A model generated the notes under the pieces. That model made no database searches. It was not told the origin of the DNA and saw only the letters and a list, made by a program, of their open reading frames with translations. Position numbers and translations under genes: made by a program. A stretch of 64,000 nt of DNA from Tetrapisispora phaffii CBS 4417 (lineage: Eukaryota > Ascomycota > Saccharomycetes > Saccharomycetales > Saccharomycetaceae): the NCBI RefSeq assembly GCF_000236905.1, contig NC_016529.1, positions 186,001-250,000 on the forward strand, read 5' to 3'. Positions 31,471 through 42,615 of this stretch are shown here, one piece after another (position 1 is the first letter of the stretch; every line of letters starts with the position of its first letter).

Positions 31471-32400
31471 ATGGATTATAATGCATCGAAGTTTCCAGAT
31501 GATGTTGCAAGACTATTTAAACCTAATCCTCCATTGAAATTTTTGAAAGGAATAGATTATCCAATGCATAAACGTAAGACGAACCCAAACATCTCAGGTA
31601 TTACACAAATTCAAAATGATAGAAGTATCTCATCGATATTTAATGAATATAATATACAGTTCCCAAAGGGTTCTGAAAATGGGCACCTTAAAGTTTACAA
31701 TGAGGTAAAGAATCAAAAAATTAAAGAAAAGAATTCCATAGAATCAAAATTGTCTGCGTGGGACCCAAACAATGATCCGAATATCATAAACACAGATCCA
31801 TATAGAACTATATTTGTTGGTAGGTTGCCTTATGACATTGACGAAATTAGTTTACAAAAAATATTCATTAAATATGGACAGATTGAAAAAGTCAGAATAA
31901 TAAGGAACTCACATGGAAAGAAAGAGAATTCAAATACACCAACAGTTGGCAAATCAAGAGGTTATGGTTTCATTGTGTTCGAAGACACATACAGTAGTAA
32001 AATGGCATTCAAAGATATAGGAACTCATAAGGGGATTGAAATCAATGGTAGGACCTGTATAGTTGACATCGAGAGAGGAAGAACAGTACGGTACTTCAAA
32101 CCAAGAAGATTAGGTGGTGGACTTGGAGGCAGAGGATATACAGAAAGAATGAAAAAATTTAGCGATACGTACGGTGAAAGAACACGAGATAATATACCGC
32201 CATCATTCCATAACTATCCCAATACTACCAATGTTGATACCCAAACATCGACCATTACTCGAAGTCGTTACAACAACACTACAGTATCCCCAGCCGTTGT
32301 AAATCACGAACCTATCCAACCAGCTACCGTATCATACAAATCAAGATCTTCGAGAACTGGTACCAGCACTGTAAAAGAAAAAGAAGAAATCGACTACTAA
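31471..32400 (+). CDS. SNP1: U1 snRNP 70K homologue
   Basis: The 309-residue protein is the U1-70K subunit that contacts stem-loop I of U1 snRNA and helps define 5' splice sites (Snp1 is 300 residues). The N-terminal U1-70K region (about 5-95) has FPDDVARLFKPNPPLKFLKG. The RRM spans about 111-192 with RNP2 IFVGRL at 114-119 and RNP1 RGYGFIVF at 163-170. A short insertion (KKENSNTPTVGK) sits between the two. It is followed by the conserved ERGRTVRYFKPRRLGGGLGG and a Thr/Ser/Arg-rich tail. Position matches YIL061C. Confidence 0.93.
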   Translation: MDYNASKFPDDVARLFKPNPPLKFLKGIDYPMHKRKTNPNISGITQIQNDRSISSIFNEYNIQFPKGSENGHLKVYNEVKNQKIKEKNSIESKLSAWDPNNDPNIINTDPYRTIFVGRLPYDIDEISLQKIFIKYGQIEKVRIIRNSHGKKENSNTPTVGKSRGYGFIVFEDTYSSKMAFKDIGTHKGIEINGRTCIVDIERGRTVRYFKPRRLGGGLGGRGYTERMKKFSDTYGERTRDNIPPSFHNYPNTTNVDTQTSTITRSRYNNTTVSPAVVNHEPIQPATVSYKSRSSRTGTSTVKEKEEIDY

Positions 32401-32619
32401 TTAATACGTATCTATACACTCAACATAAACATATATAGGTTTCCAATAACGTCATGATAATAATGCATGCATTTGATATTTTTTTCCATAAAACTGAACC
32501 TGAAGTTATGATGGTTAAACACATATATAATTTTATCTACATTAAAACTTGTTCTTAAATCGTTTAATGTATATTTGTCTTATCACCACCACAAGGTATT
32601 TTGAATGTTTTTCAAAAAA

Positions 32620-32626
32620 TGAGTCA
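32620..32626 (+). promoter_or_regulatory. Gcn4 site TGAGTCA
   Basis: An exact TGASTCA match about 680 bp upstream of ARG5,6, in keeping with general amino-acid control of arginine synthesis. A 6/7 match CGAGTCA lies nearer the gene. Confidence 0.5.
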
Positions 32627-33154
32627 ACTTTGAAAATTCATTGAAACTTATAATGGTCTCTACATGAAATTCTTTGCTAAACAAGTGAAAAACATAAACT
32701 AACCAGCGTGAAATTTTTACAAAAAGTTTTATGGTTTTAAACTACAGTACCTGCCAATAACGTTGCATTACATATTCAACTCAAATACAACGACAGTCTA
32801 GGTGAGATAGTCGAATCATCTGTTGTTTTAGCACTACGTTTCATTTCTTTATAGTAGTTGTGTATTTTTGCTTATTATGACTATTATTATAACCGTGGCA
32901 ATTGGTTTAGTCAGACGTTTGAAGAATATGTATTTTCTACAGCCAATTGGCCTTGTCTCTTATGTCGTTTTCTTTATGTAGTTTGCTTGACCTTAATCAG
33001 AATGTTATATTGAATGGGTACGCATGGTTATATTCTTCTACGTTATTTTGGTTACCTTTAATTTAATGTCAATTGGTGCTCATCGCATTTTGGAAACTGA
33101 AAAAAAACAAAAATCAGAAAGAAAAGCACACTGTAAAGATCATCTTGAAAACAT

Positions 33155-33161
33155 CGAGTCA
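33155..33161 (+). promoter_or_regulatory. Gcn4-like site CGAGTCA
   Basis: Six of seven positions match TGASTCA. It lies 145-151 bp upstream of the ARG5,6 start, a usual distance for a yeast activator site. Inferred. Confidence 0.45.
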
Positions 33162-33266
33162 GGTAGTTTGATGATATTATAAGTACATATAAATATAATA
33201 GTAAAAACTAATGAATGTCATAAACAAGTTCATTCATTCTATCTTGTAGATTTTTTTTATTCATAG

Positions 33267-35927
<2,661 letters not shown>

Positions 35928-36419
35928 AGAAATCGAACAGAATATTCATTACGATTAAGATAATATATATATACGCATATAATCACACAATTTAGTTAGT
36001 CTCTTTAATAAATTATATGACAGCGAGATAGAATTACACACACTTTTATGTTCATGATGTAGTTAGTTGCGCTCCTAAGTATTTATTTGACTAAAAGTTG
36101 AATCAAAGCTGTAATTATTACTTTAATACTACAAATATTAGTTTTTAACCTTAAAATTCAGTGAAATTTTTACGAAGCTTTAATTTGGACCTTTGTAGAA
36201 AAGATCAAACGAAAAAAACGAAAACATAATCATAATGTAATACTAATAATTTAGTTTTAAATTAATAATTTATATATATAGATAATACACTTATGTCTAT
36301 AGATATAGTAAATATTGATATAGAGTGAAGACAATTGAAATTTTAATGGGGATAGAAGAATTGGCTTAAAGATTTGAATTATAACAAAACTTGAAATAAG
36401 TATATTAAATTATTACAAT
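35928..36419. other. ARG5,6/YRB2 tandem intergenic region
   Basis: About 490 bp of strongly AT-rich DNA with short runs of A and ATAT. No site, gene or RNA is recognised. Confidence 0.55.
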
Positions 36420-37391
36420 ATGTCAGAAGTAAATGATAAAAATATAGATTCTGCAAAGGATGTAGGAGAGGGGAAACCATTTGTGCCAAAAATTGATGAT
36501 AATCCAATAAAAAGATATAGATCAGATGATGATAAAAAAGAATCAGAATCAACAACTGAAGCACCTTCAAAGAAATTAAAAATCGAAACCAATGAATCTA
36601 AAGATGAAACTAACAATAGTAATGATGAGAATGCCATTGAAACATTAGAAAATAGTCAAGAAAAGGAACCATTAACAGAGACCAAGCCTAAGTTTGTGTT
36701 TGGAAGTACATCTATATTTGGCAGCGGATTTGCCTTAGCGAAATCTGATGCTGCAAAGAAGGAGAATAAGAAGACAGATGAAAAGATTGAAGAGAAACAG
36801 TCACCTACTTTGAAACCATATTCTTTTGGTTCCGGATTTTCTTTTGGTGGAGGATTTAATGTTTTAAAGAATAAAGAAACCTCTTTAGAGAGTAAACAAA
36901 AAGATGACGATACAACTAATTCCAATGAGGAGTCATCAGTCAAGAGTGAAGCCATAAAAGATGATTCAGAGGCTGGTGCTAGTGAAAGTAAAAGCAACTT
37001 CATAAAACTAGAAAAACAAGATTTGAAATCAGGTGAAGAATTAGAAACTTTACTACATCAAGTTAACGCAAAATTATATCAACTAACAGACATAGATGAA
37101 GGTTGGAAAGAAAGAGGTATTGGGTTATTAAAGATTAATAAAAATTCCGAAAACAGAAAAGCCCGTCTTGTTATGAGATCAAGAGTCTTATTAAAAGTCA
37201 TTTTGAATCTACCGTTAATGAAGGAGTTCAAAATATCTAAAGGATTCCCAGGTTCGTTACAAACTGAAAAATTTGTTAGAATCATTGCTGTGAACGAAGA
37301 AAAGATCCCTGTCCAATATGCCTTCAAGCTTGCTAATGCTGATTCGGCTGATGACTTATATAGCATTATGGAAAAAGAAATGCTTAAATAA
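36420..37391 (+). CDS. YRB2: Nuclear Ran-binding protein for Crm1-dependent export
   Basis: The 323-residue protein matches Yrb2 (327). It is a RanBP3-type cofactor that sits in the nucleus and helps Crm1 (Xpo1) load export cargo with Ran-GTP. The N-terminal half is charged and low-complexity with a KKLKIE cluster, possibly a nuclear signal. It has FG-type elements FVFGSTSIFGSGF and YSFGSGFSFGGGF, as in nucleoporins. The Ran-binding domain lies at about 205-320, with LHQVNAKLYQL, DEGWKERGIGLLKI and LVMRSRVLLKVILN. Position matches YIL063C. Confidence 0.9.
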   Translation: MSEVNDKNIDSAKDVGEGKPFVPKIDDNPIKRYRSDDDKKESESTTEAPSKKLKIETNESKDETNNSNDENAIETLENSQEKEPLTETKPKFVFGSTSIFGSGFALAKSDAAKKENKKTDEKIEEKQSPTLKPYSFGSGFSFGGGFNVLKNKETSLESKQKDDDTTNSNEESSVKSEAIKDDSEAGASESKSNFIKLEKQDLKSGEELETLLHQVNAKLYQLTDIDEGWKERGIGLLKINKNSENRKARLVMRSRVLLKVILNLPLMKEFKISKGFPGSLQTEKFVRIIAVNEEKIPVQYAFKLANADSADDLYSIMEKEMLK

Positions 37392-37871
37392 TTATTTTTT
37401 TATATCGATGGTATATAGAAAATTTGAAAGAATTCGATAATAATGTTACTTACTAACAATGTTTTCTTAATTATGATCAAGTAAGTAAAATTCTTGTTTT
37501 ATAAAGTAGAAACGTCTCTCTGAATATCAATATTTAGTTCAAAACATTTATAATTGACGAATAATATTCATTTATATGATTTTGAACCTTACGCATTATA
37601 TCATTTTTCTATGCGGAATCATATAAATTTAAATACCTTTCCTTAAATGTACAATAATTAACATATGATTAAATCAAAAGATACTGAATATTTCAATAGT
37701 GAGTCCAATATACGGTCCTAGTTGTATATAAATTACCTCAGGGAAAGATAGAACTCTTTTGAAATTACATTTGTAATTATTTTGTTAGAAGTCATTAAAA
37801 ATTGGAGAAATCAAGTTTATTCCATTGAAAGTGTCAGTGCAAAACGAAGTAACCTGAAAAGAAATAATAGA
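37392..37871. other. YRB2/FIS1 tandem intergenic region
   Basis: AT-rich DNA with no gene. The FIS1 frame is open for 30 further codons upstream of its ATG but starts only at a TTG (37782), so I treat that part as 5' leader. A TACTAAC string at 37451-37457 has no matching 5' splice site that I trust. Confidence 0.55.
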
Positions 37872-38339
37872 ATGTCAAAAATTGACTATTTACCTACTTT
37901 GCAAGATGCATATGAACCATTACTACCACAGCAAGTAGAAATACTTCGTCAAATTGTGGTCTCAGAAGGTGGAGATGCAGCATCTATTCAGTCACGATTC
38001 AACTACGCTTGGGCTTTAATAAAATCAAATGATGTGAATAACCAACGATTGGGTATTAAACTATTGACAGATATATTTAAGGAAGCTTCATCAAGGAGAA
38101 GGGAATGTCTATATTATCTCACAATAGGCTGCTACAAAGTAAACGAGTTTACAATGGCAAGGAGGTATGTAAATACGTTACGTGAAAATGAACCAAATAA
38201 TTCACAAATAATACAACTTCAAAAGATGGTTGAGAATAAAATACAAAAAGAAGCATGGATGGGAATAGCTGTTGCCACTGGAGTAGTGGCAGGAGCAGCT
38301 GCAATTGCAGGGATGTTCATGAAATCCAAAAGAAGATAA
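37872..38339 (+). CDS. FIS1: Mitochondrial and peroxisomal fission adaptor
   Basis: From the ATG at 37872 the protein has 155 residues, the same length as S. cerevisiae Fis1. It sits in the mitochondrial outer membrane and recruits the dynamin Dnm1 through Mdv1/Caf4. The start (MSKIDYLPTLQDAYEPLLPQ) corresponds to the family N-terminal arm. The TPR-like helical core holds VVSEGGDAASIQSRFNYAWA and RRRECLYYLTIGCYK. A single C-terminal tail anchor (about 129-150, Ala/Gly/Val-rich) is followed by KSKRR. Position matches YIL065C. Confidence 0.95.
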   Translation: MSKIDYLPTLQDAYEPLLPQQVEILRQIVVSEGGDAASIQSRFNYAWALIKSNDVNNQRLGIKLLTDIFKEASSRRRECLYYLTIGCYKVNEFTMARRYVNTLRENEPNNSQIIQLQKMVENKIQKEAWMGIAVATGVVAGAAAIAGMFMKSKRR

Positions 38340-38832
38340 GCAGTTTATTATTTTCAATTACTTAAATTAAGAAAGCACCAGTTTCCTAAAGCATGAGTTT
38401 ATTATAATTTTAACAGATTCGAGCAGTTTGTTATTGCATTTTAAATATTTTCATAACTCTGTTATCAATATCTGAGGACAAAAGCTATATAATAATAAAT
38501 ATTTCCATATCAATTCGATAATGTCAAACGTTGTTACTCAATAACGAAATTATATACAAGAAAAGTAATCACTTTATAATAGGTTGAAATATAAATGAGT
38601 TTCCTTATCCAATTGATCGTGTAGTTGTAAAATTAAATTAATTATTACTCACAGTTTTGATAAAATTATTTAATTATAATGCTTCTTATTTTCAAAGTAT
38701 CATTATTAAAAAAGTCGACCTTATCAAAAAGATCACAATATTCAACATTACTCTTAGGAATGTAAACTGGCACCGAACTATAAGTAATTCATATACAAAA
38801 TGAGTTCTATTGGTAAAACTAAATGAACCAGA
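38340..38832. other. FIS1/cullin intergenic region
   Basis: AT-rich, about 490 bp. It contains the small in-frame upstream ORF listed next. No other feature is recognised. Confidence 0.55.
38800..38826 (+). promoter_or_regulatory. Eight-codon upstream ORF before the cullin-like gene
   Basis: ATG to TGA encodes MSSIGKTK and lies in the same frame as the cullin ORF, which begins 6 bases after it. It could be a regulatory uORF or a sign that the original 5' coding region is broken. The frame is closed again upstream by TAA at 38785. Confidence 0.4.
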
Positions 38833-40701
38833 ATGAGTAAATATGATGACCAACTTTTAAAGGAAACATACGTGCAGGAACTTTCGCATAGTTTTGAGAC
38901 ACTCTCAGTGATAACATTCGATACTGACTATCTAAATAAACTTGTAACATTGCTATTAAAGTCTAATACAATTAATATTAAAGGTTTATCTACATGGATT
39001 CGAAATGTGATATTTCTCCAATTTGCTAAACTAATGCCATCTAACATGAAAACTCAGCACTTGACAATTATAAAAGCTTCCATTATTGAAAGCAACATCA
39101 GAGCAATGTTACAAATAATAGAGAGTCATTGCAATTACTTAGAAACCTCTCTAGGTATCAACAATTTAGGACATGAGTTGAATTCGAAAATTTTATCTTC
39201 ATTTAATGAGGTCATCTCCAAGAATTATAATACATTTAGTGAATCATTAAAGGTTGAAATTGACAATTATATTAATAGTCTAGATTCATTATCATCTAAT
39301 AAATTTTATGCTATTATTGATTTCTCTGTTGAATATCACATTTTGAACCAAGATAATGTCGATAAATTTTTAAACAGGTCATTGAATGTAAAAGGTTTAA
39401 ATTCTAAACTACCCTTTGTTGCAGAGGCTATGATGTGGAAAAGAAGACTCGAAATTTTTGAATATCTATATCAGATAAACTTAATACCAAGCATTTATCC
39501 AGCATATTCTAACTATAATATAATCTTTAAAGGATTTTTTAATGATATAAGCTTAACGAAGTTGTCTCAACATGATATTGGTACGTTATTGTTTTCTGGA
39601 ATGAACATAGATGATCCGTTAATCCAACTGTTTGTAAAATCAAGATGCATTACACAAGACAAGAATATAGACATACTTCTGCATTCTATTTATTTAATAG
39701 ACCCTTATATTGCTGACATAGGTGAAGATGTTGAAAATAAAATAAGTATGCATAACCAAGTATTAGTTGATAAAATAATTCAACTATTACGTTCAACTTA
39801 TGCTAATTCGATGATGTTAGAAGAGGACGATATACATCAAAGATTCAATCTATTTTTAAATTCACAATACAAAGAAAATTATAACATTTTAAAAGATGGA
39901 GCTTCGCCCACTAATCCTTATTTAATGGAACTTTGTGAGTCTATCCCATCTTTCATTTTTCATTATATGCCATACCCTGAAGTTTACTTTGAAAAATACT
40001 ATTTACCATCACTGTTCAGAAGAATTCTCATGTTAAATGATTCATTTCCAAGATTATTTAAAGATAAACGATGCTTAGAAAATCAAATATTGACATACGT
40101 GAATAATTATTATAAGGCAAATCCAAATACCAATATTTTTATCAATATAAAGAGAATTTTCTCACTTATAGATGTTGCAAGTACGTCATTCATTAACCAT
40201 CCTCAAAAATTGGTTGGATTATCACTAAATACCCTTATCTTAAAAGAAAGTATTTATAGAGAAACGGATATACATAAAATAAATGATTCGATATGTTGGC
40301 CAAATCAAGAACTTCAAAACATTTGGGACACCATTAAAGATCGATATCAAAAAGAAGGCAAAATTCTGAAAAATTCTGCAAGTTATCACATTATTGAAAC
40401 TTCTACGCCATTCAAATTATCAAATGGTGATACAATGAGGTTAATTACCAATCTTACGATGGCTAGCATATTACAATTATTTAACGATAATTTGAATTTG
40501 ACTCAACAAGCTATCCAATTAGCACTGATTAAGGACACTAATTCAAAATATTGTTTCAGTGGTGAAATTGACACTAATTTAAAGAAACTAGCAAAGAGAG
40601 GAATTTTAGCATATAATAAAACTTTTAAGACTTATTCCATCAACAACACTTTTAAGCCCGGTCCTAAGACCGAACAAACTGGTAGATTAAGGTGTTTTTA
40701 A
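38833..40701 (+). CDS. Divergent, short cullin-like protein without neddylation domain
   Basis: A 622-residue protein recognised as a cullin, the scaffold of a RING ubiquitin ligase. The evidence is the conserved-region core FEKYYLPSLFRRIL at about 386-399 (family pattern FExYYxxxLAxRLL) and a four-helix/winged-helix end with LTMASILQLFN at 541-551. LKKLAKRGIL and the terminal strand YSINNTF follow. It is shorter than yeast cullins (Cul3 744, Rtt101 842, Cdc53 815). It stops just where the last winged helix with the neddylated Lys should begin. I cannot say which cullin it represents, and I know of no cullin at this place in S. cerevisiae. The frame reopens after the stop (40702-40890). It may be a degenerating gene, a neddylation-free scaffold, or hold a sequence error. 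Confidence 0.75.
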   Translation: MSKYDDQLLKETYVQELSHSFETLSVITFDTDYLNKLVTLLLKSNTINIKGLSTWIRNVIFLQFAKLMPSNMKTQHLTIIKASIIESNIRAMLQIIESHCNYLETSLGINNLGHELNSKILSSFNEVISKNYNTFSESLKVEIDNYINSLDSLSSNKFYAIIDFSVEYHILNQDNVDKFLNRSLNVKGLNSKLPFVAEAMMWKRRLEIFEYLYQINLIPSIYPAYSNYNIIFKGFFNDISLTKLSQHDIGTLLFSGMNIDDPLIQLFVKSRCITQDKNIDILLHSIYLIDPYIADIGEDVENKISMHNQVLVDKIIQLLRSTYANSMMLEEDDIHQRFNLFLNSQYKENYNILKDGASPTNPYLMELCESIPSFIFHYMPYPEVYFEKYYLPSLFRRILMLNDSFPRLFKDKRCLENQILTYVNNYYKANPNTNIFINIKRIFSLIDVASTSFINHPQKLVGLSLNTLILKESIYRETDIHKINDSICWPNQELQNIWDTIKDRYQKEGKILKNSASYHIIETSTPFKLSNGDTMRLITNLTMASILQLFNDNLNLTQQAIQLALIKDTNSKYCFSGEIDTNLKKLAKRGILAYNKTFKTYSINNTFKPGPKTEQTGRLRCF

Positions 40702-40890
40702 ATAGGCGGACATGAAGCTCTAGCTAAAATTATAAAACTATGTGTTTTTAGTTGCAATATGAATAAAAGTACTCAGAATGATGTCAGCAATGTATCTCAT
40801 TTGTTTTGTATATTCAATCAGTGTTTCGAATGCAGGATAGAACTTCCTCATCTGACTTATAAAGCCTATTTTAGCATATGGAATGCGTGA
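40702..40890 (+). pseudogene. In-frame open continuation after the cullin stop
   Basis: After TAA (40699-40701) the same frame stays open for 62 codons to TGA at 40888-40890. It begins IGGHEALAKIIK. EALAKIIK resembles the cullin neddylation motif AAIVRIMK, and 50 residues follow the Lys, near the family's usual distance to the end. The rest is Cys-rich and does not clearly align, so this is a tentative remnant or chance frame. Confidence 0.3.
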
Positions 40891-41838
40891 AAAGAGAAGT
40901 ACTGCAATCTATATAGATCATGTATACTTTAGCATACGTTATCTAAAGTATGTGTAATGAATATATTTCAAGAAGTCACCATATACTATCATCAAATTGA
41001 CAAATCCAATACATCTCAAATTAATTTCTAATTCCAGAGAAAATTCATTTTTCTTTAAATATACTCAGTAGCTTCCACATATCAACCAGATATAATAAAG
41101 TCGGAATGTTCGTGATGCAGGCAACTTGTCATTACTTGCCTTCAGTAGAAGGACTTCAATTCTTGACACAAGAGATGGAGTGTTGATGGTTGCATAATAT
41201 AAGGTCTGAAGTGCCGGAACTATATAACTGAATGATTGTTTTATGTTAGAAAAACAGATAAATTTATCTATATATACAGGATAAAGCTTTGAAACAATAA
41301 CTATGCACCGTGTAAACGCCCCACCACTTAATACAACCGTTTTGTCTGACTAGGATAACTAGAGAACTGAACTGGGTGCTCAAGGGTTCAACGAATTTTC
41401 TTTTTTAGGAGCTGATTGACGATCTTGGTGAATTTCTAAATCTTTTGTAGTAGCAGGTTTCAGATCATTGCGCATGATATTTCGAAATTGGTCTTATATT
41501 TATTGAAGTAAAGTTTTAAAATGATCATATCACATATATGTGTGATCATGGGTTCTATAACGTCCTCAGAGTGCTAATAAACTATATCCGTTTTAGTTAC
41601 AGATTCCAAAATAAACAAATTTAGATTACAGTTTTGGCAACTGATTAGTAATGTTCCACTGATGTTAGAAGAAACGTAATGATAGTTGCATTTCGAATAA
41701 TTTGGTGTTGTTTACATTTGCCAACAGCCTCAAACATTACCCAGTCACCTTTGGGTAGCAAGAATTGTTCGATTGGTATTGACGGTGCTATAGAATTGAC
41801 TTGTATAACCATTAAATTAATAAAATTAATTTTTGTTT

Positions 41839-41844
41839 ACGCGT
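41839..41844 (+). promoter_or_regulatory. MCB element ACGCGT
   Basis: An exact MBF (Swi6-Mbp1) box about 775 bp upstream of RNR1. A related GCGCGTAA lies at 41863-41870 and another full box at 41934. MBF drives RNR1 in late G1. Confidence 0.55.
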
Positions 41845-41933
41845 CGGGCCACGATCACTTCTGCGCGTAAATACTGCCTACTTGGAAAAAACCAAACAGA
41901 AAGGCATCGATATTTTTTTGATTTTTCAAATTT

Positions 41934-41939
41934 ACGCGT
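41934..41939 (+). promoter_or_regulatory. MCB element ACGCGT
   Basis: Second exact MCB box, 90 bp from the first, in the context TTTACGCGTCA. Confidence 0.55.
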
Positions 41940-42291
41940 CACTTTTTTTGTTATTGATTTAATAAATAATATGCTAACACTGATACAGATCGTAATAACA
42001 GTATTAACTTAACATCTATTGTTGTTGCTCATGTTATATACTATTTTACTAGTAATTAACAGTAGGATCAAACTTGAGTTCCAACTAAACGCTATATATT
42101 CAGGTTATTAGGTTGAAATTTTATGTCAAACGGAAGCTAGGTACGGCTATTGACTCCATCTGTTTTATGTTAAACTTCAATTGTGTCTGTTTTGTAGAAC
42201 TTAGTACCAAGTCAAAGGATATTTGCTTGATACCAATTAATTAATAATCAGATCATACAATAAAAGAAATATATTGATATATTTACTTATT

Positions 42292-42297
42292 ACGCGT
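42292..42297 (+). promoter_or_regulatory. MCB element ACGCGT
   Basis: Third exact MCB box, about 320 bp upstream of the RNR1 start and the closest of the three. Confidence 0.6.
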
Positions 42298-42615
42298 TTC
42301 GTGTATTTTCTTTAGAAAGACCATCTCGAAACAACAATAGTTCATTTTTTCTTTACTTTCTTTTTATTATTATACACACATATATATATGAACGCAAGAA
42401 TTTAAGTATTTTGTTTAAGATGATTTTATTTCTCGATTATTGCCTATAGGTTGCCATTCAGTTTTATTCATTTATATCATTGACCAAGAAGATTGAAGAT
42501 AAGAAGTTTGATTTGGAATATATCTACTGATTCGTATTTCACTGTCTGTTTTTTTCATCTACCATCTTATATTCGATTTTTTCTTTATAAAACATAATAA
42601 CGATAATAATATAAA

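Larger units (their letters stand above)
40891..42615. other. RNR1 upstream region, 1.7 kb
   Basis: This is the promoter of the ribonucleotide reductase gene. A 63-codon frame at 41679-41870 shows no homology. Three ACGCGT boxes are listed separately. A GTTGCCAT string (42450-42457) resembles half of an Rfx1/Crt1 X-box. An inverted repeat ATGATCA/TGATCAT flanks the palindrome CACATATATGTG at 41521-41549. Confidence 0.55.

Noticed and set aside
41381..41400. GGGTTCAACGA, like a tRNA B-box
   Set aside because: It fails the B-box end (no C at the required place) and no cloverleaf partner or A-box could be found; the similar string at 31428 was rejected for the same reason.
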